Below are positions 36,003-44,781 of a stretch of DNA of 64,000 bases, one piece after another. The stretch is taken from positions 969,672 through 1,033,671 of the forward strand of contig NZ_JAIUCZ020000003.1 in the NCBI RefSeq assembly GCF_020176955.2. The letters are read 5' to 3'. The position numbers were made by a program, and so were the translations under genes. The notes under the pieces were generated by a model that saw nothing but the letters and a program-made list of their open reading frames with translations, was not told the origin of the DNA and ran no database searches. Position 1 is the first letter of the stretch. Every line of letters starts with the position of its first letter. This DNA comes from Nocardia sp. alder85J. GTDB taxonomy: Bacteria > Actinomycetota > Actinomycetes > Mycobacteriales > Mycobacteriaceae.

Positions 36003-37755
36003 CGACCTCGCCTCCCATCAATTCCCGGTAGCGCGGGCTGGTTTCGAGCAGTTGTTCGTGCGGGCCGTCGGCGACGATGCGGCCGCCGTCCAGGACGGCG
36101 ACCCGATCCGCCCAGGCGGCCGTGGAGGGACGGTGTGCCACCAGCAGCACGGTGGCGCCCGACAGGGCAGCCCGCAGCCGGGTCTGCACGCGTTCCTCGG
36201 TGGCCACGTCCAGCGCCGACAGCGGATCGTCGAGCACCACGATGTGGCCGCCGGGCCGGTGCTGCCGGGCGAGGACGGCGCGGGCCAGCGCCAGCCGCTG
36301 GCGCTGGCCACCGGACAGGCTCAGGCCCTGCTCCCCGATCCGGGTGCGCAGACCCCACGGCAGATCGTGGACGAATTCGGTGGCGCAGACGACCTCCAGG
36401 GCCGCGCGGACCTGGGCCTCGGTGGCGTCGGGGAAGCCCAGCGTCACGTTCTCCCGCACGCTGGCGGAGAACAGCACCGGATCCTCGAACGCCATCGAGA
36501 CGACCGACCGCAGGTCCGCCAGCCGCAGCGTGCGGACGTCGATCCCGTCGATGGTCACCCCGGGACCGCCGGTGACGTCGAACAGCCGGGCCACCAACCC
36601 GAGCACGGCCGACTTGCCGCTGCCGGTGGCGCCGACCAGCGCGACCGTCTCACCCGGGCGCAGCCGTAGCGAGACCTCGTGCAGCAGTTCCCGATCCGCG
36701 TCCGGGAAACGGAAACTCACCCGCTCGAACCGCAGTTCGCCGCGCAACAGCCGGGGCAGCGGCACCGGCAGCGCCGGATCGGTGATCTCGACCGGGGTGT
36801 CGATGACCTCCCAGTACCGCTCGGCGGCGGTGCGGGAGTGGTTCAATTCGGCCAGCAGCATGCCGAAGCCGATGATCGGCCATTGCAGGAAAGTGGTCAG
36901 CGTGATGCCGGCGACCAGGGTGCCCAGCGTCATCGCGTGCTGTACCAGCAGGTAGCCGCCGATCGCGAGCGCGGCGGCGATACCCATGGCGGACAGGAAG
37001 TTCAGCGCCGCCCACAGCCGCGCGGCGAGCCTGGCCTTGGCCAGCTCCAGGGATTGCAGGACCGCGGCCTGCCGCCGGAACCGCTGCCCGAACCACGGCC
37101 CGCGGCCGAACGCCTTCAGCACCCGGATGCCCTGCGCCGACTCCTCGACCGTGGTGGCCAGGTCGCCGGACTGGTCCTGAGCGCGCCGGGAGGCCAGGCC
37201 GTACTCGCGTTCGAAGCGCAGCGCAAGCAACAGCAGCGGGACCGCGATCGCCAGCTCCACCAGCCCGATCTGCCACGCGAACAGGCACAGCAGGCTCATG
37301 CCCACGGCGACCGTGGCGCCCAGGGCCACCAGCGACGGCAGCACGAACGCGAAGAACCGGCGCAGCGTGGACATGTCGGTGACGGCCCGCGAGGTCAGCT
37401 GCCCCGACTCCATGCCGTCGTGCGCGCCGACCGACAGGATCTGCAATCGCTGGAACAGGGTGGCGCGCAGCGTGGTCTCGACCGCGGCGGCGGGCCCGGC
37501 GATGACCGCCCGGCGCGCCCAGGCGGTACCGGCATTGATCACCCCGAGCAGCAGCATCAGCAGCACCGGCGACCACAGGCCGGACACGTCGTGCCGGGCG
37601 ATGGGACCGTCGATGACCCGGGCCGTGACCGCGGGCTGCACGATGTCGCAGATCATCCCCGCCCCGGCCAGACCGGCACTGAGGTACAACGCCCGGCGGA
37701 AGACCCGCAGATCGGGCCACAGGCGTCGTAACGGCCCGGAACTCGGAACCAGCAC
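35980..37755 (-). CDS. ABC exporter half-transporter, degenerate Walker B
   Basis: 591 residues from GTG 37755, chosen for GGGGGGAG just upstream; 37848 is possible but lacks one. Exporter-type membrane domain from RALYLSAGLAGAGMICDI, then an NBD with Walker A GATGSGKSA, signature LSLSGGQRQR, Walker B IVVLDDPLSALD, where Asp replaces the catalytic Glu, and switch loop VAHRPST, which keeps His. The partner gene downstream, overlapping by 23 bp, is canonical, so this is the weak half of a heterodimer. This is the second such exporter in 12 kb; the two pairs are only distantly alike. Confidence 0.92.
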   Translation of the reverse strand: MLVPSSGPLRRLWPDLRVFRRALYLSAGLAGAGMICDIVQPAVTARVIDGPIARHDVSGLWSPVLLMLLLGVINAGTAWARRAVIAGPAAAVETTLRATLFQRLQILSVGAHDGMESGQLTSRAVTDMSTLRRFFAFVLPSLVALGATVAVGMSLLCLFAWQIGLVELAIAVPLLLLALRFEREYGLASRRAQDQSGDLATTVEESAQGIRVLKAFGRGPWFGQRFRRQAAVLQSLELAKARLAARLWAALNFLSAMGIAAALAIGGYLLVQHAMTLGTLVAGITLTTFLQWPIIGFGMLLAELNHSRTAAERYWEVIDTPVEITDPALPVPLPRLLRGELRFERVSFRFPDADRELLHEVSLRLRPGETVALVGATGSGKSAVLGLVARLFDVTGGPGVTIDGIDVRTLRLADLRSVVSMAFEDPVLFSASVRENVTLGFPDATEAQVRAALEVVCATEFVHDLPWGLRTRIGEQGLSLSGGQRQRLALARAVLARQHRPGGHIVVLDDPLSALDVATEERVQTRLRAALSGATVLLVAHRPSTAAWADRVAVLDGGRIVADGPHEQLLETSPRYRELMGGEVDAPVYVR

Positions 37756-37979
37756 AACTCCCCCCTTCGTCAGCACACACGCGAAAGTTTCGAACCGGCC
37801 CGCCCCGGCCACACGAACACCGCTAGTACTCGGCCCGCGGCCGAACATTCACTCGAGGGCTTCTCCAGGCTGCCAGCATTCGCCCGCGCGGCCAACCGAA
37901 TTTCCGTTCCCGCACCGCTCTCAGGATTTACCCACGCAGCGCACCGCGGCCCTGGAGCCGGCGGTGTGACCCTCGTGTC

Positions 37980-38108
37980 ATGACCTTCTTGGAGAACGCC
38001 CTCGCCCTCACCGTGATGCTGACCGTGCTGGTGGTCATGGCCAGTTCGAGCGCCCTGGCCGCCGCGGCGCCCCGAACCCTGGTCGATGCCCGCCGGTGGC
38101 GGCGCTGA
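37980..38108 (+). CDS. Possible 42-residue single-helix membrane protein
   Basis: ATG 37980 opens MTFLENALALTVMLTVLVV followed by MASSSALAAAAPRTL and a basic end (DARRWRR). This is a typical single-helix topology with positive-inside C-terminus. It overlaps the 3' end of the DUF998 gene on the other strand by 74 bp and has no strong ribosome site, so it may be chance. Confidence 0.3.
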   Translation: MTFLENALALTVMLTVLVVMASSSALAAAAPRTLVDARRWRR

Positions 38109-38859
38109 CCATCGCATCGGTGGCATTCGTCTCGGCCTCGCGGCGGGCGGTCACGCCCAGCTGGACCCCGAGTGCGATCAGCCACAACGAGATCGACCCG
38201 ATCTGGATGCGCTGCGCGATGCCCAGGCCGTAGTTGCCGGGCAGATTGTCGGCGATCAGCATCCAGGCCGTCACGGCCGACGCGAGCACGAGTATCCACA
38301 GCCCCGAATGCCGCAGCACCGGCCACTTCCGGTACCGGAACGCCGCGGCGCTGAACGCGATCATCGCCACGAAGATCGACGTCACCGCCAATGTGCTGGT
38401 CAGGGCATGCACCTGGTGCAGCTGCGGGAACAGGCCGCTGTCATCGGTTTTCGGGCAGGGATCCGGACGACAGGTGCGCAACGGCAACTGGGCGTCGGCG
38501 ATCGTCGACATCCCGAAGCAGCCGAGCGCGACCCAGGCCGCGATCGACACCTTGCCCCAGGAGTATTCGAAAATGCCACCGACCGCGGCGATCAGGGCCA
38601 GAATGCCGGTGAGCGTGTCCGCGGTGGAGAAGACCCAGCCGTAGGACCGGCCCTGCGCGTCCAGTTCGCTGAGGAACGAGTTGACCGGATCGAGTCCGAT
38701 CGGCAGCACGAATTCCAGCACCCAGGACGAGTAGCAGATTCCGGCGAGAGCGACGGCAAGGGCAACACACCACCGCAGGACCCGCGGGCCCCGGCGTACC
38801 GGCGCCGACGGCGGGTCCAGAACTGCCAGACCGGCCCGGCTGTGTTCCGTTGGCGTCAT
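38035..38859 (-). CDS. DUF998 domain integral membrane protein
   Basis: 274 residues from ATG 38859, preceded by GAGGGC. About seven hydrophobic segments, including LRWCVALAVALAGICYSSWV, FSTADTLTGILALIAAVGGI and HALTSTLAVTSIFVAMIAFS. The conserved loop DPVNSFLSELDAQGRSYGW after helix 1 is characteristic of DUF998. The C-terminal ~35 residues are basic and Gly/Pro-rich. The family is poorly characterised; some relatives are linked to lipid or cell envelope loci. A pair of cysteines (RTCRPDPCPK) in a probable outside loop could form a disulfide. Confidence 0.85.
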   Translation of the reverse strand: MTPTEHSRAGLAVLDPPSAPVRRGPRVLRWCVALAVALAGICYSSWVLEFVLPIGLDPVNSFLSELDAQGRSYGWVFSTADTLTGILALIAAVGGIFEYSWGKVSIAAWVALGCFGMSTIADAQLPLRTCRPDPCPKTDDSGLFPQLHQVHALTSTLAVTSIFVAMIAFSAAAFRYRKWPVLRHSGLWILVLASAVTAWMLIADNLPGNYGLGIAQRIQIGSISLWLIALGVQLGVTARREAETNATDAMVSAATGGHRPGFGAPRRPGRSNWP

Positions 38860-38946
38860 TGCCCTCGATTCGTAGGTTCGTCGGCGCCACAAACTGGTCG
38901 GATGGTTGCCTCGGTACCCACCTCCATCATGACCCACCCGCTCGGA

Positions 38947-39405
38947 CTATCGATCGGCGAGGGCCGCCTGTACCCGATCGGCCGCCGTCGCGGCGTCCTC
39001 GTGCTCCCAGATCCGCACCACCTGCCAGCCGGCCGCGATCAGCCGGGTGTCGGTATCGCGATCCCGCGTCACGTTGCCCGCCAGCTTCTCCGACCACCAC
39101 TGCGCGTTGTTGCGCGGTGACGTGGCGTGTTGCGGGCAGCTGTGCCAGAAACAGCCGTCCACGTACACGGCCACGCGGCGGCGCGGGAACACCAGGTCGG
39201 CACGGCGGCGCAGACCTTTCAGCGGCGCCCGGTCGACGAAATACCGGCACCCGCGCCGATGCAGTTCGCGTCGCAACGCGAGCTCCGGCGCGGTACCCAC
39301 TCGCCGCTGACGGGACATCCGCGCACTCGTCGCGGCATCGGTCGCAGGCCGCCCGGAACCCATGCACCACCTCTTCAGCGCCCGGACCGGCGTCGATGTT
39401 CCCAC
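38947..39405 (-). CDS. vsr: Very short patch repair endonuclease
   Basis: 152 residues; an inner start at ATG 39363 (MGSGRPATDAATSARMSRQR) would remove 14. The family core is clear: GTAPELALRRELHRRGCRYF, the catalytic region RRADLVFPRRRVAVYVDGCF followed by WHSCPQHATSP, and NVTRDRDTDTRLIAAGWQVV. Vsr nicks 5' to T in T:G mismatches arising when 5-methylcytosine deaminates, and works with a Dcm-type methylase. The dcm gene lies 54 bp upstream on the same strand, which confirms the pairing. Confidence 0.93.
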   Translation of the reverse strand: MGTSTPVRALKRWCMGSGRPATDAATSARMSRQRRVGTAPELALRRELHRRGCRYFVDRAPLKGLRRRADLVFPRRRVAVYVDGCFWHSCPQHATSPRNNAQWWSEKLAGNVTRDRDTDTRLIAAGWQVVRIWEHEDAATAADRVQAALADR

Positions 39406-39459
39406 CCGGAAAGTATCGGGCAGAGATCCTCGAGATTTCGTGAGGCTCAGCCGGGCTCC

Positions 39460-40617
39460 TCACGCCGCTTCCTGTGGGAAGCCTCCCATGCGCAGCAGAT
39501 GGTTCTCCACATCGGCGAGGAAGCCGGGCGGGAAGCGGAGCGTGCCGCGGCCGGCTCGGCGCAGGAATCCGGCGGTCGCGCGGGCCGACAGCAGCCGCGC
39601 GTCGTCGAGGAACCAGCGCAGATCCTCGTACGGCTCGTGCACCGGCCAGGTCGACACCGGCACCCGGTACGCCTGGCCCGCGCGGCCCCAGGCGGCGGTG
39701 GGCCAGCGCGGGCCGGTCAGCGGAAGTTCGTCGGGCAGCGGCGAATCGGCCGCGCCCGCCAGCCGCGAGCCGATCCAGGTCGCCATCCGCACGCTGACCG
39801 CGTTGCCGACCAGCTTCCAGCGATGCCCCGCCCGGACCCCGGGCGCGTTCACCGCGGGCGCCGTCCAGTCCCTGGAAAAGCCTTGCAGCCGTTCGGCATC
39901 GGTGAGTCCGGGAGTGACGATCTCGCCCGCGGGCAGCCGGACCGCGGGCGGGCTGGCGATGCCCAGCCCGGAGCCGCCCTTCAGCGTGGGCACCGCGTTC
40001 ACCGCCCAGCCCAGCCCGCGCACCCCCTCGGTCCAGTAGAAACCACACGGATCGGTGTCCGGATCGCCGACGGTCCGCGGCCCGGCCTCGGCGCCGAACA
40101 GCACCGGTCGCGGATCCTCGGTGCGTGAGGCCAGCATCAGCACCCGCTGCCGGCGCTGCGGCAGCCCGAAGGCGCGCGCGTCCACCACCCGATAGGCCCA
40201 GGTGTAGCCGAGTTCCTCCAGCACGGTGGTGATGTGCCGCATCGCCGCGCCGCGATCCAGTTGCAGCATGAACGGCACGTTCTCGATCAGCAGCCAGCGC
40301 GGGCCGCGGCGGCGGCGCACCAGCCGGAACACCTCGTCCACCAGCCCGGACCGTGACCCGGTGATCCCGGCGGTGCGACCGGCCTGGGACAGGTCCTGAC
40401 AGGGGAAACCCGCGGCGACCAGATCCGTGCCGGCGGGTAACGCTCGCAGCCGGGTCACATCGGCGTGCCGCTCCACCTCGGGAAAATGGGCCGCCAGCAC
40501 CGCCTGTGCGCCCGGATCGATCTCACAGAGCAGTTCGGTGTGCCATCCGTGCGCGCCCAGCCCGAGCTCCAGCCCGCCGATCCCGGCGAACAGCCCGACC
40601 ATGCGCGCGCCCGTCAC
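39460..40617 (-). CDS. dcm: DNA (cytosine-5-)-methyltransferase
   Basis: 385 residues from GTG 40617, preceded by AAAGGACGGGA; the longer reading upstream enters the tRNA. C5-methylase motifs in order: I VGLFAGIGGLELGLG, IV FPCQDLSQAG with the catalytic Cys, VI LIENVPFM, VIII LPQRRQRVLML, and X KLVGNAVSVRMA. The target recognition region lies between VIII and X. The partner vsr gene follows, but no restriction endonuclease is visible on either side, so this is an orphan or solitary methylase. The pair sits beside two tRNA genes, a common site for acquired DNA. Confidence 0.95.
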   Translation of the reverse strand: MTGARMVGLFAGIGGLELGLGAHGWHTELLCEIDPGAQAVLAAHFPEVERHADVTRLRALPAGTDLVAAGFPCQDLSQAGRTAGITGSRSGLVDEVFRLVRRRRGPRWLLIENVPFMLQLDRGAAMRHITTVLEELGYTWAYRVVDARAFGLPQRRQRVLMLASRTEDPRPVLFGAEAGPRTVGDPDTDPCGFYWTEGVRGLGWAVNAVPTLKGGSGLGIASPPAVRLPAGEIVTPGLTDAERLQGFSRDWTAPAVNAPGVRAGHRWKLVGNAVSVRMATWIGSRLAGAADSPLPDELPLTGPRWPTAAWGRAGQAYRVPVSTWPVHEPYEDLRWFLDDARLLSARATAGFLRRAGRGTLRFPPGFLADVENHLLRMGGFPQEAA

Positions 40618-40751
40618 TCCCGTCCTTTCGCCCGCCGATCCGGCCACCCGCCGGCACGACGGGTCGTGGGTGCAGGGTACTCGAGCCACGAGGTACCCCC
40701 GGTGAACAACTCGCCCTGGAGCCCATGAAAACGGGATACACATCACATGGG

Positions 40752-40790
40752 AAAAAGACTGTCCCCCATCGGATTTCCGACGGGGGACAG
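40752..40790 (-). terminator. Intrinsic terminator of tRNA-Arg(ACG)
   Basis: On the minus strand a 14-bp stem with one G-U pair (CTGTCCCCCGTCGG / CCGATGGGGGACAG) is followed by TCTTTTTCCC. Confidence 0.88.
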
Positions 40791-40796
40791 CTTCTG

Positions 40797-40869
40797 CGCG
40801 CCCGGAGAGACTCGAACTCCCAACCTTCTGATCCGTAGTCAGATGCTCTATCCGTTGAGCTACGGGCGC
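40797..40869 (-). tRNA. tRNA-Arg(ACG)
   Basis: Acceptor GCGCCCG/CGGGCGC, D-loop AGCTCAACGGAT, anticodon stem CTGA/TCAG with ACG, T-loop TTCGAGT. CCA is not encoded (GCA follows). A34 is the substrate of TadA, encoded at 31055. Confidence 0.95.
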
Positions 40870-40917
40870 AGGCAAATATGTAATTGTGGCGTCCTTTGCC
40901 GTTGCCGGGGCCGGACA

Positions 40918-41007
40918 TGGCGGAGGCGAGAGGATTTGAACCTCCGGTCCCCGTGAAGGGACAACTCATTAGCAGTGAGTCCCATTCGGCCGCTCTGGCA
41001 CGCCTCC
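40918..41007 (-). tRNA. tRNA-Ser(GCT)
   Basis: Acceptor GGAGGCG/CGCCTCC, anticodon stem ACTCA/TGAGT with loop CTGCTAA, long variable arm, T-loop TTCAAAT, encoded CCA at 40918-40920. It reads AGC and AGU codons. It lies 48 bp upstream of tRNA-Arg(ACG), probably in one transcript. Confidence 0.95.
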
Positions 41008-41094
41008 TGGAGCCTTCTCTTCGAGGGCACCGGTCCTTTCGAACCGCCGAGACGAAAGAGTACAGAGCAACCGCTCAGGACGCAAAACGGCTGG

Positions 41095-41814
41095 TCATCG
41101 CAGGTGGCTGTCGAACCAGTCGAAAATCCTGGTGACCGCGTCCGCCGGATCGGCCGAATCGAAACGCGGCTGGTCGGCGCGGTGCAACCGGCCCGCGCAG
41201 GTGACCACCAGGGTGGCAACGGCGGCTCCGGCGGCGGCATCGCGCAGTTCGTCCACCAGATCCGCCGGGATGGTCGGATCGTCGGCACCGTACAACCCCA
41301 GCCAGGGCGCTTGCAACAGCGGCGCGGCGTGCACCAGCGCGGGCGCCTCCGCCGTCAGCGGCGCGGCGATACCGGGTGCGGCGACACTGATCGCGGCTCC
41401 GATCGGGCGGTTGGTGGCGACCAGGAAGGCGGCGGTGCCCGCGGTGTCGAAACCGAGCACGCCGACGCAGTCCGGGAACACCCCGCGACCGGTCAGCCAG
41501 TCGAAGGCGGCGTCGAAATCGTCGAAGAGATCCTGGCCGAACACCGAATCCGGGGGCGAGTCGGCGAGCGGATCACGATGGAACAGGTGCGGCGCCACGA
41601 CGATCCAGCCGTCGCCCGCCAGCGAGCCCATCAACTCCAGCAGCGGGACCGCGAATTCGCGCGACTCGTGCAGGACGACGATTCCGCCGCGCCCGACGCC
41701 TTCCGGCTCGACCACTGTGAGGGGCACCCGTGTCTGCAATGCCGCGGACGGCCCGCCCGCCGTCTGCGGAACCCGGTCGCGCACGAGTGCGATGTCTCGA
41801 TAGACGCCCGACAT
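41095..41814 (-). CDS. Dienelactone hydrolase family protein lacking the nucleophile
   Basis: 239 residues from ATG 41814 (MSGVYRDIALVRDRVPQ); an upstream ATG at 41922 would overlap the promoter of the divergent gene. The alpha/beta hydrolase layout of DLH proteins is seen: GIVVLHESREFAVPLLELMG, the nucleophile elbow, GLYGADDPTIPADLV with the acid, and CAGRLHRADQP with the His. The elbow reads VGVLGFDTAGTAAF, where the family has GFCxGG, so the catalytic Cys or Ser is Asp. It is probably not a normal hydrolase. Divergent from hisC2. Confidence 0.75.
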   Translation of the reverse strand: MSGVYRDIALVRDRVPQTAGGPSAALQTRVPLTVVEPEGVGRGGIVVLHESREFAVPLLELMGSLAGDGWIVVAPHLFHRDPLADSPPDSVFGQDLFDDFDAAFDWLTGRGVFPDCVGVLGFDTAGTAAFLVATNRPIGAAISVAAPGIAAPLTAEAPALVHAAPLLQAPWLGLYGADDPTIPADLVDELRDAAAGAAVATLVVTCAGRLHRADQPRFDSADPADAVTRIFDWFDSHLR

Positions 41815-41926
41815 GTCGCCATAATAGTTCGCCGACGTAACTTCGTCAGAAATCCCGAGTAACAGGTGAACATCCAAAAATTTTCCGGCGGTCCGGGCGG
41901 TGTGAATGCGCTCGTCCGGCACCCTT

Positions 41927-41932
41927 TACTGT
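41927..41932 (+). promoter_or_regulatory. Probable leaderless -10 element for hisC2
   Basis: TACTGT ends 7 nt before GTG 41939, so the transcript should begin at or next to the start codon. No ribosome site exists in the gap. Confidence 0.5.
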
Positions 41933-41938
41933 AGTTGT

Positions 41939-43018
41939 GTGAGCGCTCGTATTCGCCCGGACCTCGCGTCCATCCCGGCCTATGTCGCCGGCCGCAGCTT
42001 GCCCGATGTGGTCAAGCTGGCCAGCAACGAGACCACCTTCGGCCCGCTGCCGTCGGTGTCCAAGGCCATCGCGGAGGCGGTCGAGCAGGTCAACCGCTAT
42101 CCGGACAACGGCGCCGGTGAACTGCGCGCGGCCCTGGCGAGATTCCTCGGCGTCGAGGTCGAGAACGTGGCGGCCGGATGCGGCAGTGTCGCGCTGTGCC
42201 AGGAGTTGGTGCAGATCACCTGTGACGCACCCACCGACGAGGTGATCTTCGCGTGGCGGTCCTTCGAGGCGTATCCGATCGTCACCCAGGTCGGCAACGC
42301 GCGGGCCGTCCCGGTACCGCTGACCCCCGCATTCGCCCACGACCTGGACGCCATGGCCGCGGCGGTCACCGAGCGCACCAAGCTGATCTTCGTCTGCAAT
42401 CCGAACAATCCGACCGGCACCGCGGCCGGGCGCGCCGAGTTGCTGCACTTCCTGGACCGGGTGCCCGAGCACGTGCTGGTGGTGCTGGACGAGGCGTACT
42501 ACGAATATCTGCGGCTGCCCGCGGACGATTTCCCCGACGGCATGGCGATCCGCCGCGACCGCCCGAATGTCGTGGTGCTGCGCACCTTCTCCAAGGCGTA
42601 CGGCCTCGCGGGCCTACGGGTCGGCTATGCCGTCGGCGATCCGGAGGTGATCACCGCACTGCTGAAGGTGCACATCCCGTTCAGCGTGAACCGGGTGGCC
42701 CAGGCCGCGGCCATCGCCTGCCTGGAGGCCCGGCACGAACTGCTGGACCGCACCGATTCGGTGATCGCCGAACGCGACCGCATGCGCACCGCGCTGCGGG
42801 CCGCCGGCTACACCGTGCCGCCGAGCGAATCGAACTTCTTCTGGCTGCCGCTGGGCGACCGGTCCGCCGAATACGGCCGGGCCAGTGAGGAAGCGGGCGT
42901 GGTGGTGCGCCCCTACGGCACCGACGGCGTGCGGGTCACCGCGGGCGACCCGCACGAGAACGACCTGTTCCTGACCTTCGCCACCGATCCGGCCACCCTC
43001 ACCCGCTTCCTTCGCTGA
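41939..43018 (+). CDS. hisC2: Aromatic / histidinol-phosphate aminotransferase
   Basis: 359 residues from GTG 41939. Fold type I PLP enzyme: KLASNETTFGPLPSV, GCGSVALCQELVQI, FVCNPNNPTGT, VLDEAYYEY, RTFSKAYGLAGLRVGYA with the Schiff-base Lys, and a final GVRVTAGDPHEND Arg. It corresponds to the HisC2/Pat branch that makes phenylalanine, and probably tyrosine, from arylpyruvates; true histidinol-phosphate activity is less likely because mycolata keep another HisC in the his operon. Its substrate 4-hydroxyphenylpyruvate comes from TyrA, encoded upstream. Confidence 0.92.
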   Translation: MSARIRPDLASIPAYVAGRSLPDVVKLASNETTFGPLPSVSKAIAEAVEQVNRYPDNGAGELRAALARFLGVEVENVAAGCGSVALCQELVQITCDAPTDEVIFAWRSFEAYPIVTQVGNARAVPVPLTPAFAHDLDAMAAAVTERTKLIFVCNPNNPTGTAAGRAELLHFLDRVPEHVLVVLDEAYYEYLRLPADDFPDGMAIRRDRPNVVVLRTFSKAYGLAGLRVGYAVGDPEVITALLKVHIPFSVNRVAQAAAIACLEARHELLDRTDSVIAERDRMRTALRAAGYTVPPSESNFFWLPLGDRSAEYGRASEEAGVVVRPYGTDGVRVTAGDPHENDLFLTFATDPATLTRFLR

Positions 43019-43022
43019 CCGT

Positions 43023-44087
43023 TCACGGCACGCCCAGCGCCTGTGCCAGGGTCGGCCAGGCGTGGGCCAGGTCGTCGGCCCAGTACGGCCACGAATGCGT
43101 GCCGCTGGGCCGCATGTCGACCGTCGCCGGAATCTGCATGCGCGACAACCGATCCGCGAGCACCATGGTGCAGATGTTGGAGCCCGCCTCCAGCGGCCCG
43201 CCGAACACGACGGAATTCAGGGCGTCGAGACTGACCCCGCTGTCGAATTCACCGGGCAACCCACTGCCCGCGGACAGATAGATCGCCTTGCCGCGCAAGG
43301 CTTCCGCATTGATCAGCACATCGTGCGCCAGCCAATCCGGATCGTCCTGATCACCGAACATGTTGTCCGGATTGCCACCGTAGGTCTGCACCACCGCGCG
43401 GGCCTGGGCCTGCCCGAACTCCGACCCCATCGCATAGCACCCGCTGTGCGCGGCAACCGCCCGGTACAGCCCCGGATTACGCATGGCCAGCATTGTCGCC
43501 GCCTCCGCACCCATCGACACCCCCTCGACGGCATTGTGCCCGTTACCGCCGAACTCGGCATCGATCAGCGGCGGCAACTCCTTGGTGAGAAACGACTCCC
43601 ACTTGTTGTTGCCCAGCACTGGATCCGGATGCTGCCAGTCGGTGTAGTACCCCGCCGGCCCACCCACCGTCGCCACCACATTGACGCCCTTGTCGGCGAA
43701 GAACTCCGCCGCATTCCCCCGATCCAGCCAACTGTTCCCGTCGGCGCTGGCGGCCCGTCCGTCGAGCAGATAGACCGTAGGCCGCGGTTTCTCACGATCC
43801 TCCGGCAACAACACCTGCACCTGCACGGTCCGCGCCATCGACGGCGAATTGACGAACACTCGTAGCCACCGATCGGTGATCTCCTCGACATGGTCGAGCG
43901 AGACCTCCTCCGGAGCCACCGGTCGCACCACCGGAGGCACTCCCCAATCCGCCGACCCCGTCGGGGGCAGACCGGGTTGCGCCTGAGCAGGCGACGTCAC
44001 AGCCAGTGCTGCGTTGGAGACGAACGCAGCACAGACGAAAGCGCCGGACAGCCGGCGCCACGTGCGGCGACCAACCATGCGGCCCAC
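43023..44087 (-). CDS. Secreted antigen-85-like esterase/mycolyltransferase family protein
   Basis: 354 residues. Signal peptide with basic start (GRMVGRRTWRRLSG), hydrophobic core AFVCAAFVSNAALAV and likely cleavage after AQA near residue 36. The mature part is an esterase D/antigen 85 alpha/beta hydrolase: LLDGRAASADGNSWLDRGNA, nucleophile elbow AVEGVSMGAEAATMLA, then GTHSWPYWADDL with the His. Relatives transfer mycolates to trehalose or arabinogalactan outside the membrane, or are simple esterases. Start ATG 44087 or three codons later. It is convergent with hisC2, 4 bp between the stops. Confidence 0.88.
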   Translation of the reverse strand: MGRMVGRRTWRRLSGAFVCAAFVSNAALAVTSPAQAQPGLPPTGSADWGVPPVVRPVAPEEVSLDHVEEITDRWLRVFVNSPSMARTVQVQVLLPEDREKPRPTVYLLDGRAASADGNSWLDRGNAAEFFADKGVNVVATVGGPAGYYTDWQHPDPVLGNNKWESFLTKELPPLIDAEFGGNGHNAVEGVSMGAEAATMLAMRNPGLYRAVAAHSGCYAMGSEFGQAQARAVVQTYGGNPDNMFGDQDDPDWLAHDVLINAEALRGKAIYLSAGSGLPGEFDSGVSLDALNSVVFGGPLEAGSNICTMVLADRLSRMQIPATVDMRPSGTHSWPYWADDLAHAWPTLAQALGVP

Positions 44088-44232
44088 TCTGACAGGGTCG
44101 ATGGCAATCGATCAGCTAATCAACCCGTGTCCGTCGTAGTGTGACCGGCGACACACTCCCCCGTTCCCGCCGATTGTGTATCCCCCACCACCCGCCAGTA
44201 CTCTTGAACCCGCTCCGGGAGTCCGCGAGCGA

Positions 44233-44317
44233 GGTGGGTTGCCCGAGCGGCCTAAGGGAACGGTCTTGAAAACCGTCGTGGTTCACGCCACCGTGGGTTC
44301 AAATCCCACACCCACCG
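44233..44317 (+). tRNA. tRNA-Ser(TGA)
   Basis: Acceptor GGTGGGT/ACCCACC, anticodon stem ACGGT/ACCGT around loop CTTGAAA, long variable arm, T-loop TTCAAAT, discriminator G, no encoded CCA. It reads UCA and UCG codons. It completes the serine isoacceptor set in this window. Confidence 0.95.
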
Positions 44318-44781
44318 CAGGTGCGGGGGGTCGTGCTCCTCATGTCCCGGCTCATCGGCGCCAGGCAGCTGATCCAGTCCACTGCCGTTCTCGACGGACT
44401 CAATGCCCGCCCCGTTCCGTAACCCGCCACCCGGGCCTTTGCACTCGCCTCCGACACCTCGGCAGGGCGGGGGCAGGCCACCCAGAGGGACCGGGAACGG
44501 AAGCGGCGGTCGTGCGGTCTGCCGCAGCCTGCCGGCCGCCACCGAGCAGCACCACAGTTCGACCGCCGCGCGTAAGATCCCTGCGGCGCACGCGGACCGC
44601 GATCACGGCCCGCGCGCGCCGGGGGCTTCAGAACAAACCGGCTGATCCAGGGGGAATCGACATGCACCACACGCTCACTCAGCGATCCCTGTTTCGCATC
44701 AGCCGGTCGTGCTCGGTCACGCTCGCCGGCCGACCGGCGGTCCTGCACTAGGGCCTCGTGCCGAACGGAACGGAGGATCTC
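44318..44781. other. Gene-free stretch after tRNA-Ser(TGA)
   Basis: No gene could be supported. The left arm of a 40-bp inverted repeat lies at 44486-44525. Long open frames on both strands here have biased, non-protein-like composition. Promoter and leader of the small operon beginning at 44782 must lie toward the right end. Confidence 0.5.
44486..44525 (+). repeat. Left arm of 40-bp inverted repeat
   Basis: Begins AGGGACCGGGAACGGA and ends GCGGTCTGCCGC. It matches the reverse complement of 45374-45413 at 37 of 40 positions. The two arms bracket the 848-bp segment with the secreted peptide and ClpN-like genes. Confidence 0.75.
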
